A stretch of 64,000 nt of DNA from Bombyx mori (taxonomy: Eukaryota; Arthropoda; Insecta; Lepidoptera; Bombycidae). Location: NCBI RefSeq assembly GCF_030269925.1, contig NC_085119.1, positions 14,543,001 to 14,607,000 on the forward strand, read 5' to 3'. Below, piece by piece: positions 26,413 through 37,736 of the stretch. Every line of letters begins with the position of its first letter. Position 1 is the first letter of the stretch. The translations under genes were made by a program, and so were the position numbers. The notes below the pieces were generated by a model. It saw only the letters and a program-made list of their open reading frames with translations. It was not told where the DNA came from and ran no database searches.

Positions 26413-26692
26413 TTACTGGTGGTAGGACCTCTTGTGAGTCCGCGCAGGTAGATACCACCATTTCGCCTATTTCTGCCGTGAAGCAGTAATGTGTTTCGAT
26501 TTGAAGGGTGGGGCAGCCGCTGTAACTATACTTGAGACCTTAGAACTTATATCTCAAGATGGGTGGCGCATTTACGTTGTAGATGTCTATGGGCTCCAGT
26601 AACCACTTAACACCAGGTGGGCTGTTAGCTCGTCCATCCATCTAAGCAATAAAAAAAAAGGTGGACCGTGAGCTCGTCCACCCATCTATCAT
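26413..26692 (+). mobile_element. Bm1 SINE, 5'-truncated, with duplicated tail end
   Basis: From ATTACTGGTGGTAGGACC to AAGCAATAAAAAAAAAG at 26660. It is followed at once by a second short copy of the GAGCTCGTCCACCCATCT tail (26661-26692), probably a second insertion or slippage. Confidence 0.88.
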
Positions 26693-27009
26693 CATTAAGT
26701 CAGTCATTTGAATAATTCAAGTTTAAATAATTGCCCATAATATGATAATTTCGCAGGAATCGAAATCGACACAATTTAACCTTTGTTTGATGTTTCGACG
26801 AGATAATATAGTACTAAATTTTAATGTTTGAATTAGCATATAGATCGAAATTATATATTTTATATATGTATTAGTATAGCTATTAAACTATATATTATGT
26901 ATTAGTAATAATGTAATGATCTTTTACTAAATTGAATAAAACCATTTGTTTATTCGTTAAATATTATAATAATTTTAAATTTCGTTTAGATTAGTTAATT
27001 GCTTTTTTC

Positions 27010-27136
27010 TTTTTTCTTTTTTTTTTATTGCCCTTGTAGGCAGACGAGCATACGGTCCACCTGATGGTGAGTGGTTGACGTCGCCCATGGACTTCAGCAA
27101 TGACAAGGGGAGGGCCAAGCCGCTGTCTACCGTTAA
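27010..27136 (-). repeat. Short LINE-type 3' tail repeat
   Basis: Reversed copy: T-run, ATTGCCCTTGTAGGCAGACG, CACCTGATGGTGAGTGG, ending CCAAGCCGCTGTCTACC. Low divergence. Confidence 0.8.
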
Positions 27137-27429
27137 AATTATACCGCTATCAAAATATCTCTATAACCTCATAATTTAATTATATACAAATAGTTTTATT
27201 TGTTTTTTATTTTTAATTTTAATTTATTTTAGCTGTTTCTTCCTTTACAAAATATGCAAGTCATTTATCTGATTTAGTTGTGTACTTGTTCAAAGATATT
27301 TCCTGGCAATGGTACAAATCAGCGTGCAATAATTTGTAACCAAGCGCGGCCAGAATCCACTAGTGAAATCATAAAATCCAACAAACTTGTTTTTAAAAAG
27401 AACGCATCAACTCAAGTATATTAGGTATA

Positions 27430-27653
27430 TATGTTTCGACTAGTGTTAGGATTGTTTTGAGTCCGCATCGGTAAGTTTTACCAACATGCCCATTTCTGCC
27501 GCGAAGCAGGTATGCATGCCAGTTTGTTGGGTAAAATAATGCCTCTATACGGGTGGCAACATTCACATTGTGATTGATATCTATCGGTTGCAATAAATAC
27601 TTATTACTAGGCCTTAAGTTCATCTGATTCTCTAAAGCAATAACAAAAAAAAA
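27430..27653 (+). mobile_element. Decayed Bm1-like element
   Basis: TTTTGAGTCCGCATCGGTAAG, CCCATTTCTGCCGCGAAGC and the tail AAAGCAATAACAAAAAA mark an old, diverged copy. Confidence 0.7.
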
Positions 27654-27910
27654 ACTTCATATTTAAAACACTCATTTGCATCGAAACTTTTGACGGTGTG
27701 AAAGAGCTTTTAAACTAGGTAATAAAATTTAAGCAGTCAACCAAATTACCGAACTATATATTGCAATTAGTGTAACTACTCCCAGTCGTACAATTTATCA
27801 CCGATATATAACTGCATCAGTTAATAGCGCTGCAAACCGTAAACTTGTAATAGAAGCCATAAATAGATATAATATAACGATTATAATTGTTCATTACAAA
27901 TTATTGAAGA

Positions 27911-28184
27911 CTAGCTGACCCGGCAGACTTCGTAGTGTCTCAATCGATAAATAAAAGACCTAAGTTTTGTATAACATAAACTTAAAACAAACAAAAGGAA
28001 TCCGTCCGACGGAGAAAACATCAAAAGGAAAAACAAAATTGTTATTTTTATTTAATTCCGAGCATTTTCATATTTACCTACCTTTTAAACCTTTTCTGGA
28101 CTTTCACGAATAATTCAAGACCAAAATTAGTCAAACTGGTCTAGCCGTTCTCGAGTTTTAGCGAGACTAACGAACAGCAATTTA
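27911..28184 (+). mobile_element. RTE-like 3' tail repeat, copy 2
   Basis: CTAGCTGACCCGGCAGACTT to CTAACGAACAGCAATTT. It lacks the final TATATA part. Confidence 0.7.
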
Positions 28185-28779
28185 ATAATTAATAACTTTT
28201 AATTTAATAATTAAGCGATAAAAGCCCTTTATACCAAGAACTAAAGTTCTTAGTTCCCAAAACTTTCCAAGAATAAATAAAACGGAATCCATCCTAATAT
28301 TACTATCTAGTATATTACTTGTTATGCGCTAAACTAATCGTCTATAGCTGTACCCGCAAGATTTGCACGCCTCATACAAGCAATCAATTGTATCTGTTCA
28401 ACTTCTGAATTGTGTACCAATCTCTATTTGGTATTCTATGTTATGAACTACGCGGTGCAACCCCTAGATCAATACAGGTGCGGTATGCACGTAGCGCCTC
28501 TATTGAGTTATAGCCAAATTTAGCAGCATAGTGTTGTCGCATTTTGTTTTCCTGCTTTTAAATTTCCATTCGATTATTGCCGCTTATGTAAGATTTGTGA
28601 TTGCCCTATACATTAAATCTATTATACCTGTTTAGATTAACAAACGCGGACGTCAAATTAATTTTTAAACATCATGAATATTTGGCTTAACGACATATAT
28701 ATTTTTTCATTTAATGAATATAAAATATGTATATCGACTTGTGTTTTTGTAATAGTGTATCAATTAGAACAGCTTACAG

Positions 28780-29024
28780 AGACGGTGGTACCTACCCGTG
28801 CGGACTCACAAGAGGTCCTACCACCAGTAGTTCGCAAATTATAATTTTGCTGGTTCGATTTTTATTACACGATGTTATTCCTTCACCGTGGAAGTCAATC
28901 GTGAACATTTGTTGAGTACGTATTCCATTAGAAAAATTAGTACCCGCCTGCGGGATTCGAACACCGTTGCATCGCTCAACACGAATGCACCGGACGTCTT
29001 TATCCTTTAGGCCACGACGATTTC
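28780..29024 (-). mobile_element. Bm1 SINE lacking its 3' half
   Basis: The head is intact (GCGGGATTCGAACACCG ... GGCCACGACGATTTC) and the central box is present. The copy stops at GACGGTGGTACCTACCC with no tail sequence. Loss of the 3' part cannot arise by normal 5' truncation, so deletion or an internal initiation event is likely. Confidence 0.88.
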
Positions 29025-29647
29025 ACTGCTGCGCGATTTCAATGCTTAAAGATTAAAACTTGTTTTATAGCTAACTGTAGTAGCAGTTGAGTTTGCGGTC
29101 ATCCTGTTAAGAATTGTTTCGATTGCTATTGAATACTAGAGACAAAGTGACTACTATAGCAACAAAGCTATAAGCAAACCAAGCAGTAATATTATTTTCC
29201 CAAATTTAATTATTTTACTAAATATGTCACATCACTGGTAACTCCAACAAACCGCAGTACAGCGTTCGGTAGCTGCACGATCAATTTGAACCGATTTGTG
29301 TATGTTCAGTGTTGTGCAAATGGCTCACGCATTGCTTCATTTAGACAAACATACGAGATAAATTTCTGATCATCGCATATTATGCAAATTCTTAAATCGA
29401 ATTGGCTTTCGAATAACTTTCTAACAATAATATATTTTAGAGCACGCTTAATAAATATTTCAGAGATATTTTAGGTTACTAAATATTTACGTTACGAAAT
29501 GATTTTTACTAGGAAAGTGCTCGTTGCTCATCTTATTGAAAATATATGAGAGAGTCCATACATAATATGATTTTTTTTAAAGGTATTTTATGACCTGGTA
29601 ACTAATACCTTTAAGTCATGTCTTATTTTAATTTATATTCATATTTT

Positions 29648-29742
29648 ATCGAGTGAAATGAAATGAAATGAAGATGATTAATTTGAGATATTAATCAACT
29701 GGGATGAAATTAAATGAAATGGGATGATATAGAATGAAATAT
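29648..29742. repeat. Degenerate TGAAA pentamer tract
   Basis: Repeats of GAAAT/GAAATGA in a row, interrupted by unique sequence. Confidence 0.6.
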
Positions 29743-30060
29743 AATCTGAGTAAAATGGTGGTCATTTACTGAGATTTTTTCAGTGGACTTTTTGGAGGAT
29801 CCCGAGAAGTTACATCCAGCGGATTTGTTTCATTTTCCCCCATTTGTGCCCTTTCACAGATATTAAACAGTTAATAAACCACCGTTATTGCACATTTAAA
29901 CCTGAAGAAACACTAAATAAACAAAATAAATCAAATCACACAACTTCACTTCTCGCGTTCCAGCCAAAAAGTCTCATAATGTGAATGATCTGATCTTACA
30001 GATAACATTTAAGTCTCGATCGGATTCGGATCTAACATTGGGATCGCCTCTTTCAAAATA

Positions 30061-30307
30061 TTTTTTTTTTTGCTTAGTTGGGTGGAGGAGCTCACAGCCC
30101 ACCTAGTGTTAAGTGGTTACTGGAGCCCATAGACATCTACAACGTACATGTGCATCCCACCTTGAGATACGAGTATAAGTTCTAAGATCCCAGTATAATT
30201 ACAACGGCTGCCCCACCCTTCAGACCGAAACGCATTACTGCTTCACAGCAGAAATAGGCAGGGTAGTGGTACCTACCCGTGCGGACTCACAAGAGGTCCT
30301 ACCATCA
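30061..30307 (-). mobile_element. Bm1 SINE, 5'-truncated (GTACATGTGC subfamily)
   Basis: Reversed tail, then the body carrying ACGTACATGTGCATCCC and GATACGAGTATAAG. These differences are shared with the copy at 30702 only. Confidence 0.88.
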
Positions 30308-30701
30308 AAACATTATTGTTTTACGGGATAAAGAAACCGAATCCTAAGAAGTCCTATTAGAGAGCGAGTTTTTGTAGAGTCGTAAGTTCTTAAAATTTAA
30401 TTGCAAATGCACCATGAACTATTTTTCATACAGTCCGACGTACATTGATGCTAGGGTTATTTAAGTTTTGGTATCTTTGTAAGTAGCTTTACTGATAGTA
30501 CTTTTTTTAAACGATAGCACGCTTGCCTTACTGTTGATTTCGTGGTTACCGACATTATTAAATGATAAAACATGGTATGTTTGAGGCGATCTCTTTGACT
30601 ATTGGAACGACAAGACTGTATTTATTTTTGTATAATAAAAAAATCCAAGTTTCGATTATTATTTACTTAAGTAGATACTATATTTCGATGATGAAGCAAT
30701 T

Positions 30702-30950
30702 CTTTTTTTTATTGCTTAGATGGGTGAGCGAGCTCACAACTCACCTGGTGTTAGGTGGTTACTGGAGCCCATATACATCTACAACGTACATGTGCGTCCC
30801 ACCTTGAGATACGAGTATAAGTTCAAAGCTCTCAGTATAGCTACAACGGCTGCCCCGTCCTTCAAACCGAAACGCATTACTGCTTTACGGCAGAAATAGG
30901 CAGGGTGGTGGTACCTACCCGTGCGGACTTACAAAAGGTCCTACCACCTG
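30702..30950 (-). mobile_element. Bm1 SINE, 5'-truncated (GTACATGTGC subfamily)
   Basis: Shares ACGTACATGTGCGTCCC and GATACGAGTATAAG with the copy at 30061. It ends at GGTCCTACCACCTG. Confidence 0.88.
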
Positions 30951-31395
30951 TAAAAAATTGTTTGCGTCAAATTGTTTGCGAATACGTGTAAATTAATGAA
31001 TATAAGAATTACAAAAAAAGCTATCCAACAAAAGGAATAACAAAAACCTAGTCCATTTCATTGTCAATAGAAATTAAAGGTATTGAATTTTTGAAATGAT
31101 TAATTACCTACGTACATAATATATAAAAATACTTAAAGCTGAATATTTGGTGACCGGGAACAAATTTGCGTGTCTACTGCTCGTAACGTTTGAATACGTT
31201 TTCCCAGTAATTACCATATTACTCGGACTTCATTCGTGAGTTAAAACGATGTGTGAATCTGATAGAAAATTGTTCACTAATTCCTGGTATTCGTGATTGA
31301 AGATAGGCTGGTGTTTATGTGAGGTTTGTTAAAAGAAAGAATTAAATAGGGCTGACACCGACCGAGATTCTCATTTTTTGATTAACTTAAACGTG

Positions 31396-31431
31396 ATCAT
31401 CATCCTCATCATCATCATCATCATCATCATA
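31396..31431. repeat. ATC microsatellite
   Basis: (CAT)n run of about 12 units with one interruption. Confidence 0.85.
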
Positions 31432-31741
31432 GTCGGTTACTCTTGGCAGAGCAGTCGTGGTCATGTGGAATCCTTATTTATTAGAGCCTTGACAGGTTTT
31501 CTCCATAGTTGGCGAACTGGGCCTTGGCGCACGCGCTAGTTAAGTGGGGTTTTAAGGATTTTCACTTGATCAGTCTAGCGCACAGGGTTTCTTCCACGAG
31601 ATCTTTTAAGTAAGTATAATCCTGCCGATTTATTTATTAAATGAGTTATATTCTTTTCTATTTATTAAAAGCTTAATAACGCTAACAACTGCATTGCAGG
31701 ATGATTTAATTTTCACAGTGCAGTCAAAGAGCGATACGAAT

Positions 31742-32300
31742 ATTTTTTTTAAGCGCTAAGATGGTAAGACGAGCTCACGGTCCACCTGGTATTAAATGTT
31801 CACTCACAACAACTTAAATTCCGCCACCCACCTTGAGACATGTTTTTTTTTTTCGTTTCCTATTCGCTTGTAGCCTAAAGGGCTATGGCTGATGAGCTTA
31901 CGGGATTCAAGAGTGTGCTAAAACTGGCCTTAGCAAGAGCAGTACTTCGCAGAATTTAGCAGTGGATCGTAATCGCGACTCACTGAGAGGATTTGGCTAG
32001 AAACTCAGTGGGTTTTGTATATGGACTAGTTCGCACGTCGCATCGAGGTACTTAAAGAACCTAAAGGCACTGAGAGTGACTCTGGGAGATCCGATGACAC
32101 ATTGTTCGGGCGACGATAGATTTGCTTTGTCCAATCAAAAGGGTAGGGATATGAAAAGCATGAGTTCTAAATCTCAGTTTTTCAGTGCAACCGCTATTCC
32201 GTCCTTCAAACTGAAACGCATTACTGCTTCACAGCAGAAATAAGCAAGGCAGCGGTAACTATCCGTGCGGGCTCAGAAGATGCCTTACCACCAACATAAA
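31742..32300 (-). mobile_element. Bm1 SINE split by a LINE-tail insertion
   Basis: The Bm1 left part 31742-31840 ends at CCTTGAGACATG. The body resumes at 32151 with CATGAGTTCTAAATCTCAG and ends near 32300 (TTACCACCAAC). The intervening 310 bp is a BMC1-like LINE tail. CATG is repeated at both junctions as a possible target duplication. Confidence 0.8.
31841..32150 (-). mobile_element. BMC1-like LINE 3' tail nested inside Bm1
   Basis: A T-run (reversed A-tail), then CCTATTCGCTTGTAGCCTAA, the stop-region sequence and the hairpin at 31979-32012. Diverged from the other tails. Confidence 0.75.
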
Positions 32301-33779
32301 GCACCAGAGGTGCGCGAGTAACTACAATAATATGTGAGTGCGTTTCCTTCTCCTTGCGTAGATAATCCTCAATGCTGAGGGACGTGGTCTCGTTTAATAA
32401 CTTTCTTCTGGATTATCCTGCGTCAGCCCTGCCTATCCTCGACTGCGCGGATGGCATCGTAGACTGAGCGTTGGGAGTAAAGCGTATATAGTCCGAGCAG
32501 CGCATTATACTTCTGCCTCTGGGCATTCTTCCGCATACCTTGCCTGTTACTTGCCAGCTTTTCTAAATAGTAACCTCTCTAAAGAAAAAATACGGTTAAA
32601 TTTTTCGCGGTAGGAATGCATAGGTAGTGTTCGAAACCAATCTGTGGGTATTTGAATTTTTACCGCGGCAACACAGGTCGCGATTTGACGGTGTCTTCAC
32701 GACTTGACATCTATCACTTTAGCTTGCTTCTCGAAAGGGACGGTACCCTCTGTATGACTGTCTACGCTACGGTTTACATTATCACTAATCCTTATCCACT
32801 CGTACCCTAAAACCTTCTCCCTAAGTGATACGGCGTGAGTCAACGAGGACATCGGTTTCGGTGAGTGATTAAATGATATTTTGTTACAGTAGTTCATACG
32901 GAGCCCTAGGCCGCCACGAGGGCGCTGGGTTCGGATCAAACGGGTAGTATTAGCTTTCGAACTCATAATTTTACACTATTACGAAAAGTATCCACAGTGC
33001 TTAAGAAGCCATAAGAGTAAATATTATCTCATGATTAACTTCAACTTCAGTGCTACTTCGTTATGATCTACTGCGACCCTTTTAAAGACTCAGACCTCTT
33101 ATGAATTCTTCAATTTGAATTAAAACACCTTACTACTCGTATAACTTAAGCAGTTAAAACTTAACAAGCTGGAGGAAATTTTGTTATAGCATTAAATATT
33201 TTCAGATTGCCATATTTCGTTCAAAGCCCGTGTTCGCTTTCACGTTTCCGGGACTAGTTGACGTTTCGCATACTCGAGACCCACGCACGCGACCGCAAAA
33301 TTTTCAAGTTAATTCCCGTAAAATATAAAGCGGCTATTAAATACTGGAAGGGAAGTGAGTCATTACGCCTTACGCGAAGCAGTACGGCTTGTAAAAGACG
33401 ATGTAATTACGGCAACGGCTTTCGCCGAGACCGCCCGAATGTCGACCCCACCGCAAGCCGAATTCCGCTGAACTTCACACAGCAATTATAATTAATTATA
33501 ATTTATATTAAGGCTACGTATGCGTGCACGAGCATACCCGATTCACATGATTCGATATTTTCAATTTTGCAAATACAAACGTTTCTAATTTCTTATCTTC
33601 AATTGATCCAAAGTTATTCTTCTTTTTTAATACTCATCTCGTGTATCTGCTCGAAATTATTTCATCAAGTGAACAGTTGACGATGTAGGTTTTTCATTAC
33701 TTTTTCCTCATTTTGTCTGAAGCGGTTCACCGCAGATGCAACATGTCGACTATTTACTTAATCATTTCATAGATAGATA

Positions 33780-33862
33780 ACGAGTCTACGGCTCTTTTGA
33801 TGTAAAATAGTTACCGAAATCTATAGACATCTCTACGCGAATGCCACCATCAACCCTCGGAC
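33780..33862 (-). mobile_element. Decayed Bm1 3' fragment
   Basis: TAGTTACCGAAATCTATAGAC and CATCTCTACGCGAATGCCACC match the Bm1 body weakly. Confidence 0.5.
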
Positions 33863-34009
33863 GCAATTTACTATTGCATTTGCCATACCTGACGCGCTAC
33901 AGAAGCGGAGTAACCCCACGAGCTTCCTAAGCGCATTGATATATTGAAAGCTGTACGATTGCTGGCCATATCTAGCTTACAGGCTGCACGTGTAAAAGGT
34001 CATGCAGTA

Positions 34010-34351
34010 GGTCCAAACGTCGACGTCGCCCAAAACACGTCATTACGGATCCTCCCGATCCATTAACGGTGCTTCTAGGTACCACAAGAACCGGTCACCG
34101 TCCTCGTCAAACCCGTTACTTGCGACGAAAGGCTCGACTAGCGAATTAACCCATAGACACAGCCCACTGAGTTTCTCGCTGGATCTTCTCAGTGAGTCGC
34201 GCTTCCGATCCGGTGGTAGATTCTGCGAAGCACTGCTCTTGCTAGGGCCAGTGCTAGCATCACTCCGGTTTGAGCCCCGTGAGCTCACCTACTAGTTAAG
34301 GTTACGCTGAAGTAGCCTCTCAAGGCTATCAGCTTAGGTAGGGCGAAAAAA
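34010..34351 (+). mobile_element. BMC1-like LINE 3' tail
   Basis: Runs from GACGTCGCCCAAAACACGTC through the hairpin (34163-34196) and GAGCTCACCTACTAG to an A-run at 34344-34351. The opposite strand happens to be open for 81 codons, but this is antisense. Family name from memory (BMC1/L1Bm-like), not verified. Confidence 0.75.
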
Positions 34352-34359
34352 AAGGTCCG

Positions 34360-34940
34360 AAAAAGAGCTACTTTTACTTTTAGTGAGCAGCATTTAAACA
34401 TGCGACCCAGCATATTCGCCCTTATCAACAATGCCCTCTGTTCTTGTTCAATATCGGCATCAATACTGAGATCAGGGGGATAAAAATGACCCAGATACTT
34501 AAAGAAAACTCGTTTTAGCGACGTCCCGTTGAGTTTTACCGGTGATACAGTTTCTGATCTTCTCCCTGCCGCCTCAACGTTATCCAACCAAACATCTATG
34601 ATTTTTCATAATTATATAACAGCCCGTGCGTCAGACATTAGTCTTCGTATGTCTTCATAAGATTTCTAAGATCACCAACTGATATACTCAGCATCGACAT
34701 GCCATCACCGTAGCTAATATCGTAGATGGACACACCGTCCTATGTAGCAACCGACTCTGGTGCTGCTGAGCTCACGTTTTAGTTCGTTTACATATAAATT
34801 GATAGGTGCGATAATAAAAAGAAGATGAGGGGATCATCTCAAACAATTCCTCAGAGCACTTTCCATGGAATATACGGTACTAAATACAGAGGGAACCGAA
34901 GTCCCTCCGCAGACCCAGAGGTTCCAAACGATCCGGGGAT
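34360..34940 (-). pseudogene. Decayed LINE reverse transcriptase fragment
   Basis: In the - frame, INLYVNELKRELSSTRVGC is followed by a decayed catalytic box (SYGDGMSMLSIS, in place of YADD) and then FKYLGHFYPPDLSIDADIEQ and EQRALLIRANMLGRMF. This order (NLYVNEL, YADD, YLGH, RANML) is the end of the palm/thumb of a CR1- or RTE-type reverse transcriptase. Stops and a lost second Asp show it is dead. It belongs to another family than the Jockey element. Confidence 0.75.
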
Positions 34941-36367
34941 ACTTTAAAGTTTTAATTGCTTGACAAGCTTAAAATTACAACTTACGACTTACTTAATTAC
35001 AAATTACGACTTAAAATTACACTAGAATATTCCCGTCGCATCGTATGAACCGACCTAAATATTTTCCGCCATTTTGGCAGCACCAGGTGAGGTCGTGCGT
35101 AGTTGTGAAACTCGTAACTTCTTAATAAAATTTACGCCGGCACTCGTCACTTCACAGAGAATCTGAGGAGCGGCCGACTCAACTCCGAAGCAATTATGCA
35201 AAGGAGTTCCCCCCTCCTACGCTGAGCCGAAACTTTTGTGTCTGTCAAAATTTCCAGTCGTGATAAAATTTTATCGGTATTATTTTTGGGCTGTATGCCC
35301 GAGTTTCCGTGGCTCTTTGATTTTGTTTCGAATTTGGAATGTTAAGAAACGCGATCAGAAATTTCTCATTGACGTTAATGTTTTACTGCCAGTTTACGCT
35401 TGCTGCGGCTTATGAATTTAATTCTATTAATATTGCTTGATTTGGTTGGTTCATTGTAAATTTCAGAATCTTAAGTCTTTGTTCGATTCGTAATTCTATC
35501 TTTTTTAATGATTTTTATTTCAACTTTACTCTTTACTATTATTAAACGGCTATTTTCCAAAATTTGCACTTTATAATGTATTCACAATAGTGTTACTTTA
35601 CGATACTGCTTTGTGCATAGCCGCAAAGACTAAGAACAAATCAGTGTACTTTTTACCCTTACTAAAATCAATTTCTCTTTTTGCCAGCAAATATGAGCAA
35701 ACAGGCTCACGATTCACTGAGTCATAAGGAAAATAAACAGTTTGTCAGTTCATAGGCACAATCTGATGCCTCCTTGATACAAGGTCAAGTTATGAAATAA
35801 TATTTTTCCGGAAATATATTAGATTTTCGACTTAAATGAGAACTTCCAACCAGATTTATTAAAAGGCATAGATCTTTACCACGTTGTGTCGATGGCCATT
35901 TAGAATCTATTGAAGCTATTTCATAAAAATAAAAGTTGATTTTCTTAAAAAAATATTATCTGTGCACTCAACGATCGCTCCATAGATGCCGGCAATAAAA
36001 CACAGAAAGATTCGCAGCCCTACTCACCCCTTTAAATTATATTTACGTTCAACGTTCAACGTGTCCAATTATGAATGAATGTAATATTTCAAGATTCTCT
36101 CCTCTAGTTACGGAAATACAAATTTGTTTAAATTACGAATCTCAATTTGAAAACGTTATTTGTTTTATTTCTATACGCTTCCCTGATTTCGGTTTCGATG
36201 GGAATTATTTCGGTCTTCTTTTTGTATTGAAGTATGTTCTTGTTATGAATGGCTTCTGGATATTCAGTTTGCAAATTCAAGCGTCAAAGTGGCTTTGTAG
36301 TCCAAAATAAACATGAAACTTTATATTCATAGGTTATTAAAGCTTAGCATAGGTTAGATTTGTGCTT

Positions 36368-36585
36368 TTTCTACCGCGGAGCGGAGTTTCATGTGTTCTG
36401 ATTTGAAGGATGGGACGAAAATCGTAATACTGCTATAAAGTTGTAACCTATGAGACTTCATATCTCACGAGACGCGATTGCTAGATAGGATAGATGCTGC
36501 ATTCATATTGTGATGTCTGTAGGCTCCACCACTTAACATCAGTTAGGTAGTGACCTTGGTCTTTCGTTTACTATATGATAAAAAG
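36368..36585 (+). mobile_element. Very old Bm1-like remnant
   Basis: GTTCTGATTTGAAGGATGGG, TATTGTGATGTCTGTAGGC and CACTTAACATCAG match the Bm1 body in order but weakly. Confidence 0.5.
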
Positions 36586-37265
36586 TCCGAAGAAGTTACA
36601 GAAAGACCGTTGTGGTATGTTTTCTAGGAAAGGGGCTTATTAATTACGTAACTAATTTTCGGAAAGTATGTCCCTAATCTGTGTTCACAAATACTTTCGC
36701 TAAGAAGTAATATACTCGTGTTCGTGCACAAAAAAAAAATTGCCCAGATAAACACAATTTCACCCTACTAGTGAATTTTACGCCGTGGACAGGGGAAAGT
36801 GGAAAAAGATCCTAAGATTGAAGCTCATGGGTGATGGTGGTCACGACCCTCAGACATGAGGAACACGACTCGAGGAGGAGGAGTGAATTTTTAGGTCCAC
36901 TTGGATAAGTACCGCGGTCCTGCCTAATTATAATCATGAAGCAATCATATGTTACAGTTGATAGAGTAAAATAGGCTTTAAATGTCTGCAAAACGTTTGG
37001 GCCTATAAAAACACCGCTTGTGTTCATTCGAGATATGAACGCTTTGAAACTGCACGTGATTTTATCGCCTCTGTGATCTTTTGATGAATAAACCTAGCTG
37101 GTGTATCACGAAGCTCAGATTTTATATTAGATTTAAGTATCTTAGAAATTGTGTTTGGCATTTCGAGTCTGCGTGCAGTCTTGTCTCATATAAATGTTAT
37201 ACATATTGAGTAAGAGAAAACCCTAGTTTAGGGTTATCAAGTGCTTCTTTTTAACTAAATATATA

Positions 37266-37510
37266 TTTTTTTTTTTATTGCTTAGATGGGTGGACGAGCT
37301 CACAGTCCACCTGGTGTTAAGTGGTAACTGGAGCCCATAGACATCTACAACGTAAATGCGCCACCCAACTTGAGATATAAGTTCTAAGGTCTCAGTATAG
37401 ATACAATGGCTGCCCCACCCTTCAAGCCGAAACGCATTACTGCTTCACGGCAGAAATAGGCAGGGTGATGGTGCCTACCCGCGCGGACTCACAAAAGGTT
37501 CTGCCATCAG
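37266..37510 (-). mobile_element. Bm1 SINE inserted next to a splice acceptor
   Basis: Reversed tail and body with low divergence, ending TCTGCCATCAG at 37510. TATTTTT flanks both sides as a possible target duplication. The exon acceptor is at 37539. Confidence 0.9.
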
Positions 37511-37539
37511 TATTTTTAACGTCCTCTCATTTTTTACAG

Positions 37540-37736
37540 CTATGACACTCGAGTGCTCGGGCCGTCTGCTCACTGGACTGACGAGCCCTTCGCAAACCGA
37601 GCACGCTGGTACAGCACGCCGTCTTCTGGTCTCCACGTGGATGCTGTACAGGCCCGAGACAGAGCCGTCTACAGATGCAGGGTCGATTTCCAAATCTCAC
37701 CCACCAGGAACTACAGGATTGCACTTGATGTAATAG
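37540..37736 (+). CDS. Sidestep-family protein, exon for second half of Ig domain 1
   Basis: Acceptor TTTTTTACAG ends at 37539 and donor GTAGGTG starts at 37737. One base completes the Ser codon begun at 6826, giving a continuous YSYDTRV segment. The exon carries WTDEPFANRARW, then LHVDAVQARDRAVYRCRVDF, then SPTRNYRIALDVI. YRCRVDF holds the second Ig cysteine, and the RCRVDF..SPTRN signature is very typical of the first Ig domain of Sidestep proteins. This is the most diagnostic exon for the family call. It ends in phase 1 at the domain boundary. A Bm1 SINE ends only about 30 nt before its acceptor. Confidence 0.9.

Larger units (their letters stand above)
6828..37539 (+). other. 30.7-kb intron of the Sidestep-like gene
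   Basis: GT at 6828 and AG at 37538-37539. It is filled with the repeats listed below in both orientations. Unannotated stretches over 300 bases (for example 6830-9240, 9510-11430, 13080-14500, 16530-17660, 22000-25200, 28190-28770, 29050-30050, 30960-31730, 34940-37260) contain only scattered short open frames with no recognisable domains. Two sub-stretches (23590-24290 and 32330-32970) look like unclassified decayed repeats and are discussed under findings. Confidence 0.7.

Noticed and set aside
31396..31431. Possible CRISPR-like or other short tandem array
   Set aside because: Simple ATC microsatellite without spacers; nothing CRISPR-like occurs in the window.
34043..34288. 81-codon - strand open frame
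   Set aside because: Same antisense shadow of a LINE tail as at 54735.
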